Assembly: GCA_947496535.1 (NCBI GenBank)
Contig: CANMDE010000004.1
Coordinates: 231,042-295,041 of the forward strand
Length of the DNA stretch: 64,000 bases
Reading direction: 5' to 3'
From: an uncultured Paracoccaceae bacterium
Lineage (GTDB): Bacteria > Pseudomonadota > Alphaproteobacteria > Rhodobacterales > Rhodobacteraceae
This document shows, in pieces, positions 28,519-38,219 of this stretch. The notes under the pieces are model-generated. The model saw nothing but the letters and a program-made list of their open reading frames with translations. It searched no databases and was not told the origin of the DNA. Position numbers and translations under genes: made by a program. The first letter of the stretch is position 1. Each line of letters opens with the position of its first letter.

Positions 28519-29136
28519 TCAATCAACAGCAAAGCAGTAATAAAGCCCGTCCCCCCCGGTTCCGCGCAAGTCTTCCAGACTGCAACCACGCGATCCGTGT
28601 GCCGCGTTCCAGGATGTGGGATCATCGCCGCCACCCGTGCGATCATGGTGGCCGACCATGGCAGAACCGTCCGACGCGCTACTGGTCCAATCCATGCAGG
28701 CATCCCCAACCAGCATTCCCTGATTATCAGAGCCGGTCAGGATGTCGTGACGGTTCGGTTCGTCCCCTCGGCCATTGATCACAGCACCGGTTTCATCAAC
28801 AGCAGCCGTTTTCGAAATGTTGTTGGCTTCCGAATGCAAATCATCAACGTCCGCCGCAACCTGCTCGCCATTGGCATTGAACCACGGGCCTTCTCCTATC
28901 CGGTCGCGGGCGTTCTCTGTGCTAGTCGAAAGATACGCTGCCCATGTTTTGCCGGACACACCAGCGGCTTCGGCCAATGATCCACAATAGGCATCAGCGC
29001 TCTCAATTCCGCCAAGATCCGCGCCATTGCCCGGATTGATACTCGTGATAAAAAAGCTCATGGCCTGATCTTGGGCCGTCGCAGCAGTTGATAACGACAG
29101 CGCAACCGCAATGACGGTCAAACGGCGAAATTTCAT
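28519..29136 (-). CDS. Exported lectin-like protein
   Basis: 205 residues from the ATG at 29136, decided by AGGAG eight bases upstream and by the signal peptide MKFRRLTVIAVALSLSTAATA followed by QDQAMS. The mature protein contains FFITSINPGNGADLGGIESA, AYCGSL, TWAAYLST, ACMDWTSS and a terminal YYCFAVD. The spaced Cys and Trp residues and this wording fit proteins annotated as DUF1554/lectin-like (C-type-lectin-related fold). Periplasmic or surface carbohydrate binding is inferred. Monocistronic; ends near the convergent RACo-like gene. Confidence 0.68.
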   Translation of the reverse strand: MKFRRLTVIAVALSLSTAATAQDQAMSFFITSINPGNGADLGGIESADAYCGSLAEAAGVSGKTWAAYLSTSTENARDRIGEGPWFNANGEQVAADVDDLHSEANNISKTAAVDETGAVINGRGDEPNRHDILTGSDNQGMLVGDACMDWTSSASDGSAMVGHHDRTGGGDDPTSWNAAHGSRGCSLEDLRGTGGDGLYYCFAVD

Positions 29137-29354
29137 AATAAACTCCTGTTGTAACACAGGCCTTTAAACAACCTGTATGTAGTGAAACTAGTCTCGCGAA
29201 GATAAAAGTCATAAGCAACTTTTTCGTGATGGGTGAAGGTCGGCCCGACGGAGGTCTGACGCTTTCCCGACCAGAATGTCCTAAACTGCAACGTCTCGAA
29301 CTCCCCCCTTTATCATTGACCCTGATCGCCCTGCGACGTATCTCAACCTGCGCG

Positions 29355-29428
29355 GCGGGTATGGTGAAAAGGTATCACGAAAGCTTCCCAAGCTTCAGTT
29401 ACGGGTTCGATTCCCGTTACCCGCTCCA
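29355..29428 (+). tRNA. tRNA-Gly, anticodon CCC
   Basis: A full cloverleaf can be folded by eye: acceptor GCGGGTA pairs exactly with TACCCGC; D-arm GTGA/TCAC; anticodon loop TTCCCAA with anticodon CCC on a stem with one A-C mismatch at its base; T-arm ACGGG-TTCGATT-CCCGT; discriminator T and an encoded CCA at 29426-29428. It reads the glycine codon GGG. No integrase or duplicated 3' tRNA end is seen next to it. Confidence 0.95.
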
Positions 29429-29572
29429 AAATCACACTGAAAACACGCTCTTCTCCATGCACCAATCTTGGACGCCTTCCACGAAAAACCTCGAATTTTC
29501 GCAAAATGGCCGCGATCTTGCCGCACTCCCTTGGTTGAATTGGGCAAAACCACCAAGAGCCGGAATAGAACT

Positions 29573-30013
29573 ATGGGACTACGTACCATCGCAACGATGG
29601 CAGCTTTGACAACTGTGATCACCGTCACGGCAGCAGAGGCGCGCGTCTTTGGCAGCCGCGATACCCTCGAATTTGTCGATTACACCAGCATGCTGGGTGA
29701 GGGATCAGCGCCGCTGTCGCTCTGTCACGTCACCTCGGACCAGTACATCATGTTCTTTCCGGTCTACACCACGTCTCTCGGCTATGCGCTTGCCGAAAAT
29801 GAGTGTGACGCCAACAAATATACCCTGCTCGGCGAAGACGATCTGGCAACCGAAATGGCCGCTGGCCGACTGCCAAGTACATTGCCGCCAGCGCCAGAGT
29901 TAAGCGGCGGAACAGTGATGAAAAACAATATCGTCAAAGCTGTTCTTGCGCTGATCGTATTGGTCGGCGGTGGCTATTTCGCACGGCGAAAATATCGTGA
30001 GGTGATGGGGTAA
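29573..30013 (+). CDS. Exported or membrane hypothetical protein with C-terminal anchor
   Basis: 146 residues from the ATG at 29573: MGLRTIATMAALTTVITVTA then AEARVF, a signal peptide, and a C-terminal hydrophobic helix (AVLALIVLVGGGYFARRKYR) that would act as a stop-transfer anchor with the Lys/Arg tail inside. The periplasmic part has a pair of cysteines (LSLCHV and NECDAN). Topology is inferred; no family is recognised. The open frame upstream of 29573 lies between the tRNA gene and this start and shows no coding character. Confidence 0.65.
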   Translation: MGLRTIATMAALTTVITVTAAEARVFGSRDTLEFVDYTSMLGEGSAPLSLCHVTSDQYIMFFPVYTTSLGYALAENECDANKYTLLGEDDLATEMAAGRLPSTLPPAPELSGGTVMKNNIVKAVLALIVLVGGGYFARRKYREVMG

Positions 30014-30034
30014 GCAGGCCGAAAGGCCACCCCT

Positions 30035-30493
30035 TCATGTCAGCAATGCCGACAGCAGCGCAGTGCCCCCGATAACAACACTCATCGGAATGACACGCTT
30101 GGTCAGGACGTACCATTGACTGTCGTCTGACCCAACCATCTGCCGCAGAACGCCCGTGCCAACAATCGTTGCCACGACCGCAATGATGAACGCTAAAAAA
30201 AGCAACCAGAACTGACCCAGCGGTGCAAACAAGGCAGCACCTGCCGCCAGTTTCACCGCCCCTGGCCCTACGATCTGGCCCATGAACAGAATGATCCCAA
30301 AGATAAAGACGGTGGCGGCAAACCCGATCTGCCAGAACAACGGCGCTTTATCCGTCGTGAAACCCGCAAAGATGAAAAACAATGCGAATGGAATAAGGAC
30401 AAGCCAATTAGGCAGGCGACCAGTTTTGGATTCCCAAAACGCAGCAACAACCAGAACCGCGACAACGGCATAAGGGATAGCTTGTAAAATCAT
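30035..30493 (-). CDS. A24 prepilin-peptidase-like membrane protein lacking both catalytic Asp
   Basis: 152 residues with five or six hydrophobic helices. The layout resembles CpaA-type A24 peptidases: a first polar loop FWESKTGRLPNWLVL (family: F-D-x-x-x-x-x-I-P-N) and a later GPGAVKLAAGAALF (family: G-x-G-D-x-K-L). In both loops the catalytic aspartate position is changed, to Glu and to Ala. If the relationship is correct the protein cannot be a conventional aspartyl protease. No pilus genes are nearby. The assignment is by motif geometry only. Confidence 0.6.
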   Translation of the reverse strand: MILQAIPYAVVAVLVVAAFWESKTGRLPNWLVLIPFALFFIFAGFTTDKAPLFWQIGFAATVFIFGIILFMGQIVGPGAVKLAAGAALFAPLGQFWLLFLAFIIAVVATIVGTGVLRQMVGSDDSQWYVLTKRVIPMSVVIGGTALLSALLT

Positions 30494-30547
30494 GGGTTTG
30501 TCCCGTTTTTTAAAGTCGACAACTACTTACTGCGGACCGAGCCGCCC

Positions 30548-32146
30548 CTAAACGCCATTCTTGCGCAGAAACCCGACAAGAGCAGCGGTTGAGCCATCTT
30601 TGCCACTGACATCCGCTTTGCCTTCCACGACCGGCTGCAAAGCCGTCGCCAGCTCTTTGCCCAGCTCGACACCCCATTGGTCATAGGAATTTATGCCCAA
30701 AACAACGCCCTCAACAAAGACGCGATGTTCATAAAGTGCAATGATCTGGCCCAGCATGAACGGGTCCTGCTTGGGATAAGCGATCGTCACCGAAGGGCGG
30801 TTGCCGGGAAACACGCGATGCTTGGCCTGCCGCTCCAACTCGTCGCCATTATATTTGTCGGCGACCTTGGCGCGGGCCTCATCAAGATCGCGGCCACGCA
30901 TCAGCGCCTCTGACTGCGCCAGACAGTTGGCGACCAGCAACTGGTGTTGATGGTGCAAATCATCCTCATGCCCTCGGGCCGCGACCAGAAACTCGCAAGG
31001 AATGACCCGCGTCCCCTGATGGATCAGTTGGTAGAATGCGTGCTGACCATTTGTGCCTGGCTCACCCCAAACAACGGGGCCAGAATCCACCACCAAATCA
31101 GCGCCATCCATGCTCACGCCTTTGCCGTTACTCTCCATCTCCAATTGTTGAAGATAGGCTGGTAAACGACTGAGAAGATTATCATAAGGCAAAACGGCGC
31201 GGGTCGCATAGCCACAGATCTGATTGTGCCAAATACCCACCAGCGCGAGCAAGGCCGGCAGGTTTTCCAACCACGATGCCGACCTGAAATGGGTATCCAT
31301 CGCCTGCCCGCCGCGCAGGAATGCGCGGAATGCGTCAGGCCCGATCGCGATCATCAGCGACAGACCAATCGGGCCCCACACCGAATAGCGGCCGCCAACC
31401 CAGTCTTCAAAACCAAAGACGCGGGATGGATCGATGCCAAAATCAGCAGTCTTATCCGCAGCGGTCGAAAGGGCGGCAAATTGCGCCCCTGTGTCGTCCA
31501 CCTGCTCGGCCATCCACGCTTTTGCGGTCCGGGCGTTGGTCATCGTCTCAATCGTTGTGAATGTCTTGGACGCCACAATAACCAAAGTGGTGGCGGGATC
31601 ACAGGCACGCAGGGTGTCCGCGACATCCGCCGGGTCCACATTGCTGACAAAATGGCAGCGCGGGCCGTCATGGTAAGGGGCAAGCGCCTTGACCGCCATC
31701 GCAGGGCCCAGATCAGAACCACCAATCCCAATATTGATGACATCCGTTATCTTGCCACCCTGCCCGGCAAATGACCCATCGCGGACAGCCGTTGCAAATT
31801 CCTCCATGCGGGCAAGCGTCTCAAGCACACCCGGCATGACATCCTCACCGTCGACCTTTACCGGGCCACCGTCGAGGTTGCGCAATGCGGTATGTAAAAC
31901 CGCACGACCCTCCGTTTCATTGATCGGTTGTCCAGAAAACATCGCGTCGCGCTTTGCGGCAACGCCAGACTGCTCAAGCAGATCAATCAGTAATGCGCGC
32001 CCATCGGCATCAATGTTTGTCTTGGCATAGTCAAACCTGATATCCCCCGCCTCTGCGGAAAAATCCGCAGCGCGGGCGTCATCTACCATATCCTCAAAGC
32101 GGCGATCTGAAACCTTGGCACAATGCGCTTTCAGTTTGTCCCACAT
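30548..32146 (-). CDS. pgi: Glucose-6-phosphate isomerase
   Basis: 532 residues from the ATG at 32146 (GGAGCG about 10 bases upstream; the frame extends to 32164 inside pgl). Interconverts glucose-6-P and fructose-6-P. Motifs: [59 protein letters not shown] and the C-terminal [14 protein letters not shown] with the catalytic Lys. Last gene of the zwf-pgl-pgi run, its start being right at the pgl stop. Confidence 0.96.
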   Translation of the reverse strand: MWDKLKAHCAKVSDRRFEDMVDDARAADFSAEAGDIRFDYAKTNIDADGRALLIDLLEQSGVAAKRDAMFSGQPINETEGRAVLHTALRNLDGGPVKVDGEDVMPGVLETLARMEEFATAVRDGSFAGQGGKITDVINIGIGGSDLGPAMAVKALAPYHDGPRCHFVSNVDPADVADTLRACDPATTLVIVASKTFTTIETMTNARTAKAWMAEQVDDTGAQFAALSTAADKTADFGIDPSRVFGFEDWVGGRYSVWGPIGLSLMIAIGPDAFRAFLRGGQAMDTHFRSASWLENLPALLALVGIWHNQICGYATRAVLPYDNLLSRLPAYLQQLEMESNGKGVSMDGADLVVDSGPVVWGEPGTNGQHAFYQLIHQGTRVIPCEFLVAARGHEDDLHHQHQLLVANCLAQSEALMRGRDLDEARAKVADKYNGDELERQAKHRVFPGNRPSVTIAYPKQDPFMLGQIIALYEHRVFVEGVVLGINSYDQWGVELGKELATALQPVVEGKADVSGKDGSTAALVGFLRKNGV

Positions 32147-32148
32147 CG

Positions 32149-32820
32149 CTATCGCTCCGCCCAATGAATGACTGTATTGTTCAGGATCGCCGCCACCGGA
32201 GCCTCTTCCGGCGGCAGGGTTTTCGCTCGTTCAAGTGCTGCCAACTTGCCTGTGCCGACAATCAGGATATGTCGGCTCATCGCCTCCCGCAGTACCTTGG
32301 CTGACAATGTGATTCGTGGTTCCGGCGCACCGGGCGCACGCATCGCCAAAAGCAGATCATCTCCATGAAGCGCCTTGTCCAGTTGATCCGCCCCCGGAAA
32401 AATTGATGCCGTGTGCATATCGGCACCCATCCCCAGCAGCATGACCGAAATCGGCAATTCCGGCTTCAAACCCTCGGCCAACTCGGGCAGCTTTTCTTCC
32501 GGCGTCTCTGCCTCCGCATAAAGCGGGATGTATTTTGCCGCAGCGGCCTTATCGACCAGCAGCCTTTCTCGCAGCAACCGGGTGTTGGACCGGTCAGAAC
32601 TTTCAGGCACCCACCGTTCATCCGTGAGCATCACATGAACACGCGCCCAATCCAGATCAACCGCGCTCAGCGCATCAAAAATCGGGCCGGGCGTGGTCCC
32701 GCCGGGCACCGCAAAAGATGCATGCTCATGCACCAGAAGACAATTCTTCAACTCGCCCGCGATGACGTCCGCGACACGCATCATCATCATTTCAGCGTCA
32801 GGATATTCGATCAGTTTCAT
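32149..32820 (-). CDS. pgl: 6-phosphogluconolactonase
   Basis: 223 residues. Hydrolyses 6-phosphogluconolactone after Zwf in the oxidative pentose-phosphate and Entner-Doudoroff routes. Motifs: [35 protein letters not shown], and [17 protein letters not shown], the DevB-family signature. Lies 28 nt after zwf and abuts pgi. Confidence 0.95.
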   Translation of the reverse strand: MKLIEYPDAEMMMMRVADVIAGELKNCLLVHEHASFAVPGGTTPGPIFDALSAVDLDWARVHVMLTDERWVPESSDRSNTRLLRERLLVDKAAAAKYIPLYAEAETPEEKLPELAEGLKPELPISVMLLGMGADMHTASIFPGADQLDKALHGDDLLLAMRAPGAPEPRITLSAKVLREAMSRHILIVGTGKLAALERAKTLPPEEAPVAAILNNTVIHWAER

Positions 32821-32848
32821 TGGCTTTCCCCACCGGCAGTTTGCGAAA

Positions 32849-34306
32849 CTACCCCTTTATTTCACGCCACTCCCGGCCATCACGGCGCAGCAACGACATC
32901 GCGTCACCCGGGCCTGCTGAACCCGGATCGTAGAGCTTCGGCACATCATTGCGCGCCTCCCAGCCTTCGATAAGCGGATCGGTCCAGGCCCAGGCGGCCT
33001 CGACCTCGTCCCCGCGCATGAACAGGGTCTGGTTACCCCGTATCACATCCATAATCAGGCGTTCATATGCGTCCGCCACATCCTCGGCGCCATCGCCAAG
33101 CGCATCGGCAAAAGTCATATCCAACGGCACATTGATCAGGCGCATACCACCGGGGCCCGGTTCCTTGATCGTCACTTGCAAATCCATACCTTCGTTGGGT
33201 TGCAGTCGAATGGCTAGAATATTGCGGCCTTCGTTCCCCTCTTCATCGCCAAAGATGGAATGGCCAAGCTCTTTGAAGACAACCGCAATCTCTGATGAAC
33301 GGGCCGACATCCGTTTGCCGGTCCGCAGATAAAACGGCACGCCCGCCCAGCGCCAGTTGGCAATATGGCAACGCATCGCGATAAAGCTTTCGGTGAAACT
33401 GCGTGGGTTTTCAACATCTTCGCGGAAACTCGGACCGTTTTCATCCGCGTCATACTGACCGCGCACGATGTGATGGGGCGCGACCGACTGCAAGGCCCGG
33501 ATCACCTTCAGCTTTTCGTCACGCACGGCGTCCGCGTCAAAATGGCTCGGCGGTTCCATCGCGATCAGGCACAAAAGCTGCATCAGGTGATTCTGAACCA
33601 TATCGCGCATGGCACCCGACTTGTCATAATACGCCCCGCGCCCGCCAACACTGACTGTTTCGGCCACCGTGATCTGGATGTGATCCACGTATTGATTGTT
33701 CCAAAGCGGCTCGAACAGTACGTTGCCGAACCTGACAGCCATCAGGTTCTGCACCGTTTCCTTGCCGAGATAATGATCAATCCGGTAAATCTGGCTTTCG
33801 TCAAAATGGGTCGCCAGCGTTTTGTTCAACGCCTGAGCCGATGCCAGATCACGACCAAACGGTTTTTCCACCACAATCCGGCTTTTATCGTTCGAAATAC
33901 CATAAGTGTGTAGACGCTCTGCCAGATCGCCGAAAAGCGATGGCGCAACCGAGAAATAGAACGCCTGAACGACATCCTGTCTGACCAAATCGGCCAATTC
34001 CGACCAACCGCCATCGCCCTTGGCGTCGATGGTCACGTATTCCAGCACCTTAAGAAAGGCGTCTAAGCTCTTCTTATCATGAACTTCATCACCGCCAAAC
34101 TCGGCGATAGCTTCGAAAATCATCTGGCGGTAGCCGTCGCTGTCCAGTTCGGATCGTGCGGCACCAATGACGCGCGACCCTGCAGGCATTTGGCCCGACC
34201 TGAACCGGCGAAACAGCCCCGGCAAAATCTTGCGACGGGCAAGGTCACCAGTGCCACCAAATATCACAAGGTCAAACGTTTCGACCGGAATAACGCGAGA
34301 GACCAT
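32849..34306 (-). CDS. zwf: Glucose-6-phosphate 1-dehydrogenase
   Basis: 485 residues. NADP-binding FGGTGDLARRKILPGLF at the N-terminus, VEKPFGRDL, the active-site signature RIDHYLGKETVQNLMAVRFG with catalytic Lys and His, and the C-terminal alpha+beta domain. First enzyme of the Entner-Doudoroff/pentose-phosphate entry and first gene of zwf-pgl-pgi. GGAG precedes the ATG, and a perfect palindrome lies 25-40 bases upstream (34331-34346). edd and eda, often in the same cluster, are not in this window. Confidence 0.97.
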   Translation of the reverse strand: MVSRVIPVETFDLVIFGGTGDLARRKILPGLFRRFRSGQMPAGSRVIGAARSELDSDGYRQMIFEAIAEFGGDEVHDKKSLDAFLKVLEYVTIDAKGDGGWSELADLVRQDVVQAFYFSVAPSLFGDLAERLHTYGISNDKSRIVVEKPFGRDLASAQALNKTLATHFDESQIYRIDHYLGKETVQNLMAVRFGNVLFEPLWNNQYVDHIQITVAETVSVGGRGAYYDKSGAMRDMVQNHLMQLLCLIAMEPPSHFDADAVRDEKLKVIRALQSVAPHHIVRGQYDADENGPSFREDVENPRSFTESFIAMRCHIANWRWAGVPFYLRTGKRMSARSSEIAVVFKELGHSIFGDEEGNEGRNILAIRLQPNEGMDLQVTIKEPGPGGMRLINVPLDMTFADALGDGAEDVADAYERLIMDVIRGNQTLFMRGDEVEAAWAWTDPLIEGWEARNDVPKLYDPGSAGPGDAMSLLRRDGREWREIKG

Positions 34307-34330
34307 TATTTACTCCGCCAAATGTGGGAT

Positions 34331-34346
34331 GCGTTAGCGCTAACGC
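34331..34346. promoter_or_regulatory. Perfect 16-bp palindrome upstream of zwf, likely operator
   Basis: GCGTTAGCGCTAACGC is an exact inverted repeat centred on CG, 25-40 bases before the zwf start. The core TTAGCGCTAA with a central CG pair is typical of LacI-family operators, which control sugar genes. The regulator is not in the window. Binding is inference from symmetry and position. Confidence 0.6.
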
Positions 34347-34463
34347 CCAATTCCTAGCTTGCCGTTCCGGTCGAGTCTAGCACCCAGGCAAGGATTTGCT
34401 ATCGGAATTATGGGGACAAGCAGCTGGGCGGCAACGGCGCATTCACCGTGGCGCGACTTGCGC

Positions 34464-35060
34464 CTACTCCTCCAAGACCGCATCCCAGTAAAGGAAATCC
34501 AACCAGCTTTCATGCAAATGGTTGGGTGGGAACTTGCGGCCCACATTATGTAACTGCTCTGGCGCGGGGCGGCGCGGTGGCTTGCGCAACGACATACCTG
34601 AGCGGCGCAGCGATCTAGAGCCTTTGCGCAGATTGCACGGGCTACATGCAGCCACAACATTTTCCCAGCTCGTCACACCGCCACTGGCACGCGGGACCAC
34701 ATGGTCAAACGTCAGATCACCCTTTGCGCCGCAATATTGGCAGCAAAATTCATCCCGTAGGAAAAGATTGAAGCGGGTGAATGCGACGCGCTTTTGCGGT
34801 TTGACATAGTCCTTCAACACCACAACCGACGGGATGCGGATCACTGTTGATGGGCTGCGGACCACCTCTTCATATTCGCTGACAATATCAACGCGATCGA
34901 GCCATGCCGCTTTCACCGCTTCCTGCCAGGGCCAAAGCGAAAGCGGATAGTATGACAACGGCCGGTAGTCAGCGTTCAGCACCAAAGCAGGGTAATGCTT
35001 CAACGCCCCCGGCTCCCGGACGAAATCAGTTCTGAAGTCGCTTTGTATCATCTCACGCAT
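34464..35060 (-). CDS. HNH endonuclease
   Basis: 198 residues from the ATG at 35060 (another at 35051; the frame is open to 35177). The HNH core is FCCQYCGAKGDLTFDHVVPR, then GGVTSWENVVAACSPCNLRKG, with two CxxC zinc pairs and the D-H catalytic segment. N-terminal ALVLNADYRPLSYYPLSLWP is typical of the small chromosomal HNH proteins widespread in bacteria. Role unknown; DNA repair or stress nuclease activity has been suggested for such proteins, not phage defence in particular. Confidence 0.88.
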   Translation of the reverse strand: MREMIQSDFRTDFVREPGALKHYPALVLNADYRPLSYYPLSLWPWQEAVKAAWLDRVDIVSEYEEVVRSPSTVIRIPSVVVLKDYVKPQKRVAFTRFNLFLRDEFCCQYCGAKGDLTFDHVVPRASGGVTSWENVVAACSPCNLRKGSRSLRRSGMSLRKPPRRPAPEQLHNVGRKFPPNHLHESWLDFLYWDAVLEE

Positions 35061-35398
35061 CTCGCATAACCATAGCGGGAGATGTGCCAAAAGCGGCATT
35101 CCCGCTGTCGCTTTCACTTGGACTATATATCGCGTCAGAAATGTGACAACCCCCACAATATACGCAAAAAAGCGCACAACTGTGCCGCATGGGGTGCCTG
35201 ATCATAGCCTGAAAATGGCCCAACCGACTGTGAAAAGCATCAAAAGCACATTGGCGGCCAAAAACCGCAGATCGGCAGATCAAACATTTCGGCGCATATT
35301 GATGTGCTGATCATCACAAGGTGCTCGCTGTCAAACACACCCGGCAGGCTACCAGCGCACCACTTTGCAAGCATAACACTTCGCACAGCAATACTGCG
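35061..35398. other. Gap between HNH gene and GGDEF remnant
   Basis: No coding region is supported. The segment contains the presumed HNH promoter region (AT-rich part near 35120-35160) and the 3' side of the broken GGDEF gene. No repeats or RNA structure were recognised. Confidence 0.5.
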
Positions 35399-36144
35399 TC
35401 AGGCGGCCCGTTCATTGGTCGATACAATGATGCGCGACGGCCCATCGCGTTTCGCATCAACCAATGCATCATCGGCCAGTCGCATGGTGCGCCCAAAAGG
35501 CTCTGAACCATCTGTCACGCTTGCGCCGATCGACACGGTAATCCCCATGACATCAAGATCAGCGACAACATGAATCCCCTCGCTCAATCGCGCACCGATC
35601 TGCTGAACCAGCGCATTGGGGGCCTGCGGCAGAAAGATCGCGAACTCCCCACCACCCAGCCGACCGCGAATATCGCCGGGACGGGTGAGTTCACGAAATC
35701 GCATGGCAAGCGCCATCAGGCATAAATCACCGGCCTCATAACCATGGGTTCATTCAATCGGCGAAAACCATCAACATCAAGAATAAGCAAAATACCACCC
35801 CGCGCCGCCGCTTGGGTGGCGCGGCTCACAAAGGCTTCGCGGTTCAAAAGCCCCGTCAGCGGATCAGATGTGGCCATGACCCTTGCACGGGAAAGAGCCC
35901 TGTCCAGCATCCGCACGCCCGCAAGAAATGCAAACACGATTGGCCCCGCAACTACCAGCACATTCAGGGCAAAATGGAAAAGCGGACGATCCAGATCAGC
36001 ACCGGTTACGACCAGACTAAGCAAGCCAAAACTGATCAACCCACACAAAAGCAGAAACGACCGCAAAACCCAGCCAAACCGGGTTTGCGGCGCAAGATGA
36101 TGCACCAGCCATTCATGTCCGATCAGTCTGTGCTGCAGTTCCAT
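35399..36144 (-). pseudogene. GGDEF-domain membrane protein, frameshifted
   Basis: The 5' part (36144 to about 35750) encodes two membrane helices (FLLLCGLISFGLLSLVV and ALNVLVVAGPIVFAFLAGV) and the start of a GGDEF domain (ATSDPLTGLLNREAF, LILDVDGFRRLN). The frame then breaks near 35746-35751. Shifting frame restores the expected THGYEAGDLCLMALAMRFRE and the rest of the domain through RLGGGEFAIFLPQ. Adding one base in the GAACCC context would reconnect both parts, so a single-base loss or a sequencing error is likely. The signature itself reads GGGEF rather than GGDEF, so cyclase activity would be doubtful even if intact. Confidence 0.8.
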
Positions 36145-36205
36145 AATGGGCTGTATCGCCCAACGATTATGATCATCGGGTTAACACCGGCGCAAAAAAT
36201 TGGTG

Positions 36206-36874
36206 TCAGCCCATCCCCAACCGGTCTCTCATAAAGGCGAGCGCCACCTGCAAGCCGTCCGGTGCGATACCGTGGCCCGTGCCCTTCATGATATGTGCGT
36301 AAACCTCTTTCCACCCGGCTTCCTGCAACGCCTCAGCGGCTTGCGGCAGCGATTGCGGCGGCACCACATCATCCTGATCGCCATGAAGAAGCAACACGGG
36401 CGGGCGGCTCACGGCCTCATCCACCAATAGCTCCGGCTCCAAAAGCCGACCCGAAAACGCGACAATCCCGGCAACCGGATCTTCCCGACGGGGCAAAACA
36501 TGCAGCGCCATCATCGTGCCCTGGCTGAACCCGAGCACGATCATCTGTTCCGGCAACAGGTCTTCATCCACCATGATCCCTGTCAAAAACGCGTCCAGAT
36601 CATCCGCCGCCCGTATCAGCCCCTGACGCGCTTCCTCCTCGGACGACCCGTCAATCCACGGGATGGGAAACCACTGAAATCCCATCGGCGCACCCGCACA
36701 AGCCTCAGGCGCGTCAGGTGCAATGAACAGCGTATCCGGCAAGTGTTCCGCCAAAGGATCAGCCAGCCCCATCAGATCGGCGGCATTGGCCCCGTAACCA
36801 TGCAGAAAAACAACGCAAGACCGTGTCTCACCCGAAAGCGGCGCGCGCCGCTGTGCTTCCAATGCCCGTGTCAT
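36206..36874 (-). CDS. Phospholipase/carboxylesterase-type serine hydrolase
   Basis: 222 residues from the ATG at 36874. Alpha/beta hydrolase with VVFLHGYGANAADLMGLA (oxyanion region), nucleophile VLGFSQGTMMALH (GxSxG), acid LLLHGDQDDVVPP and His MKGTGHGIAPDG, matching the YpfH/acyl-protein-thioesterase-like carboxylesterases. Its ATG overlaps the stop of the DNA glycosylase gene (ATGA), making it the last member of the run cbiD-cobK-alkA-esterase. Functional connection with the other genes is not evident. Confidence 0.88.
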   Translation of the reverse strand: MTRALEAQRRAPLSGETRSCVVFLHGYGANAADLMGLADPLAEHLPDTLFIAPDAPEACAGAPMGFQWFPIPWIDGSSEEEARQGLIRAADDLDAFLTGIMVDEDLLPEQMIVLGFSQGTMMALHVLPRREDPVAGIVAFSGRLLEPELLVDEAVSRPPVLLLHGDQDDVVPPQSLPQAAEALQEAGWKEVYAHIMKGTGHGIAPDGLQVALAFMRDRLGMG

Positions 36875-37500
36875 CTGATCCCTTCGCGTTGCTTTTCCTG
36901 CCTGTAGTAGGCCCACATGATCCGGGCCGCAACCGACCGCCACGGCGACCATGCACCAGCCATCTGCCGCAAGTCTTTCTCAACAGGACGCTCCGGCAAA
37001 TCAAAGATCAGTCTCGCCGCTTCCTGCAAAGCCAAATCACCCGGCGCAAACACATCCGCCCGGCCCAATGAGAACATCGCGTAAATCTCTGCCGTCCATG
37101 GACCAATGCCGGGTACCGCGACCAGTGTCCGGATCACATCAGCCGAGGACATCTGGCGCAGCGCATCATAATCGATACCCGCCCGCGCCAGGGCCTGCGC
37201 ATAACGTACCTTCTGACGGCTCAGGCCCAGCGCTTTAAGCGTCTCTTCGGACGCAGAGGCAACAGGCTCCGGCGCATCCATGCCCGCCTCCGCCAACCTG
37301 CCCCAAATTGCACTGGCCGAGGCGACACTCACCTGCTGGCTGACAATCGCGCTCAGAAGCTCCCCAAACCCGTCCGGTTTCAATCGCAGCGGCAGGGGCG
37401 GCAAGCCATCCATCGCTTTCGCAAAAAAAGGCTCGTTCTGGCATAACCACTCTGCCCCTTCGGCAACACAGGCATCCCCGATGATCACCCGTTCCTTCAT
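36871..37500 (-). CDS. DNA-3-methyladenine glycosylase (AlkA-like, HhH-GPD)
   Basis: 209 residues from the ATG at 37500, overlapping the cobK stop (ATGA). Base-excision enzyme for alkylated purines. The helix-hairpin-helix and catalytic loop are visible: LVAVPGIGPWTAEIYAMFSL followed by the Asp in FAPGDLALQEAARL. N-terminal PLRLKPDGFGELLSAIVSQQ matches the HhH-GPD start. It lacks the Ada-type regulatory domain and the N-terminal domain of E. coli AlkA, as in many short AlkA homologues. Confidence 0.9.
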   Translation of the reverse strand: MKERVIIGDACVAEGAEWLCQNEPFFAKAMDGLPPLPLRLKPDGFGELLSAIVSQQVSVASASAIWGRLAEAGMDAPEPVASASEETLKALGLSRQKVRYAQALARAGIDYDALRQMSSADVIRTLVAVPGIGPWTAEIYAMFSLGRADVFAPGDLALQEAARLIFDLPERPVEKDLRQMAGAWSPWRSVAARIMWAYYRQEKQREGIR

Positions 37501-38219
37501 AAAGCCCGGACCCAATCCAGCGCGTCATCCACCGTCGAAACAATGGGCCAGTCCCCCGCAGAAGGTCGCGCCAACATCAAAACCTTGATCCCAAGCTGCC
37601 GGGCCGCGGTCAGCTTCGTCCGGCTCGCCGCACCCCCCGCGTTCTTGACCACCAAACAGTCAACGCAAAGCCGCTTGAACAATTCCACCTCATCGCCCAC
37701 CGAAAACGGCGGACGGCCCACCAAAAATTCTCCACCCTCAAAAGGAAAAGGCTCGGTCGGCGGATCAATCTGGCGACAAATCACCCGACAACCGGCAAGA
37801 TTGGCAAATCTTTCCAGCGTCTGTCGCCCCGTACCAAGAAACACCGTCGCACCCGGCGGAACATGCAGCGCAGCTTCTTCCTCATGCGCGATTTCGGTCC
37901 ATTGATCACCGGGTTCAGGCGCCCATCCGGGGCGTAGATATTGCAAAAATGGCATGCCCAATTCAGCACAAATCGCTGCCGTCCGCGCCGTGATACGCGT
38001 CGCATAAGGATGAGTCGCATCCAGCACCGCCGTAATCCCGGCCTCGCTCAGATAGTCGCGAAACCCTTCCGCGCCTCCAAACCCACCAACCCGGGTTGGC
38101 ACCGGCAATTCATCCGGCGATCGGGTCGCCCCGGCAAGCGAGGCCACAACATCCACCCCATCCAACGCCTGCACAATGCGCTTGGCATCCCCGGTTCCAG
38201 CCAAAATCAGCAACGTCAC
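37497..38219 (-). CDS. cobK: Precorrin-6A reductase
   Basis: 240 residues. NADPH-dependent reduction of precorrin-6A in corrin-ring synthesis. Motifs: LLILAGTGDAKRIVQAL, AVLDATHPYATRIT and LGTGRQTLERF, plus VVKNAGGAASRTKLTAA near the C-terminus, all typical of CobK/CbiJ. The start is a GTG that overlaps the cbiD stop by 4 bp (GTGA). Confidence 0.93.
   Translation of the reverse strand: MTLLILAGTGDAKRIVQALDGVDVVASLAGATRSPDELPVPTRVGGFGGAEGFRDYLSEAGITAVLDATHPYATRITARTAAICAELGMPFLQYLRPGWAPEPGDQWTEIAHEEEAALHVPPGATVFLGTGRQTLERFANLAGCRVICRQIDPPTEPFPFEGGEFLVGRPPFSVGDEVELFKRLCVDCLVVKNAGGAASRTKLTAARQLGIKVLMLARPSAGDWPIVSTVDDALDWVRAL

Noticed and set aside
29355..30013. Integration site or island boundary at tRNA-Gly
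   Set aside because: No integrase, no duplicated tRNA end and normal core genes on both sides.
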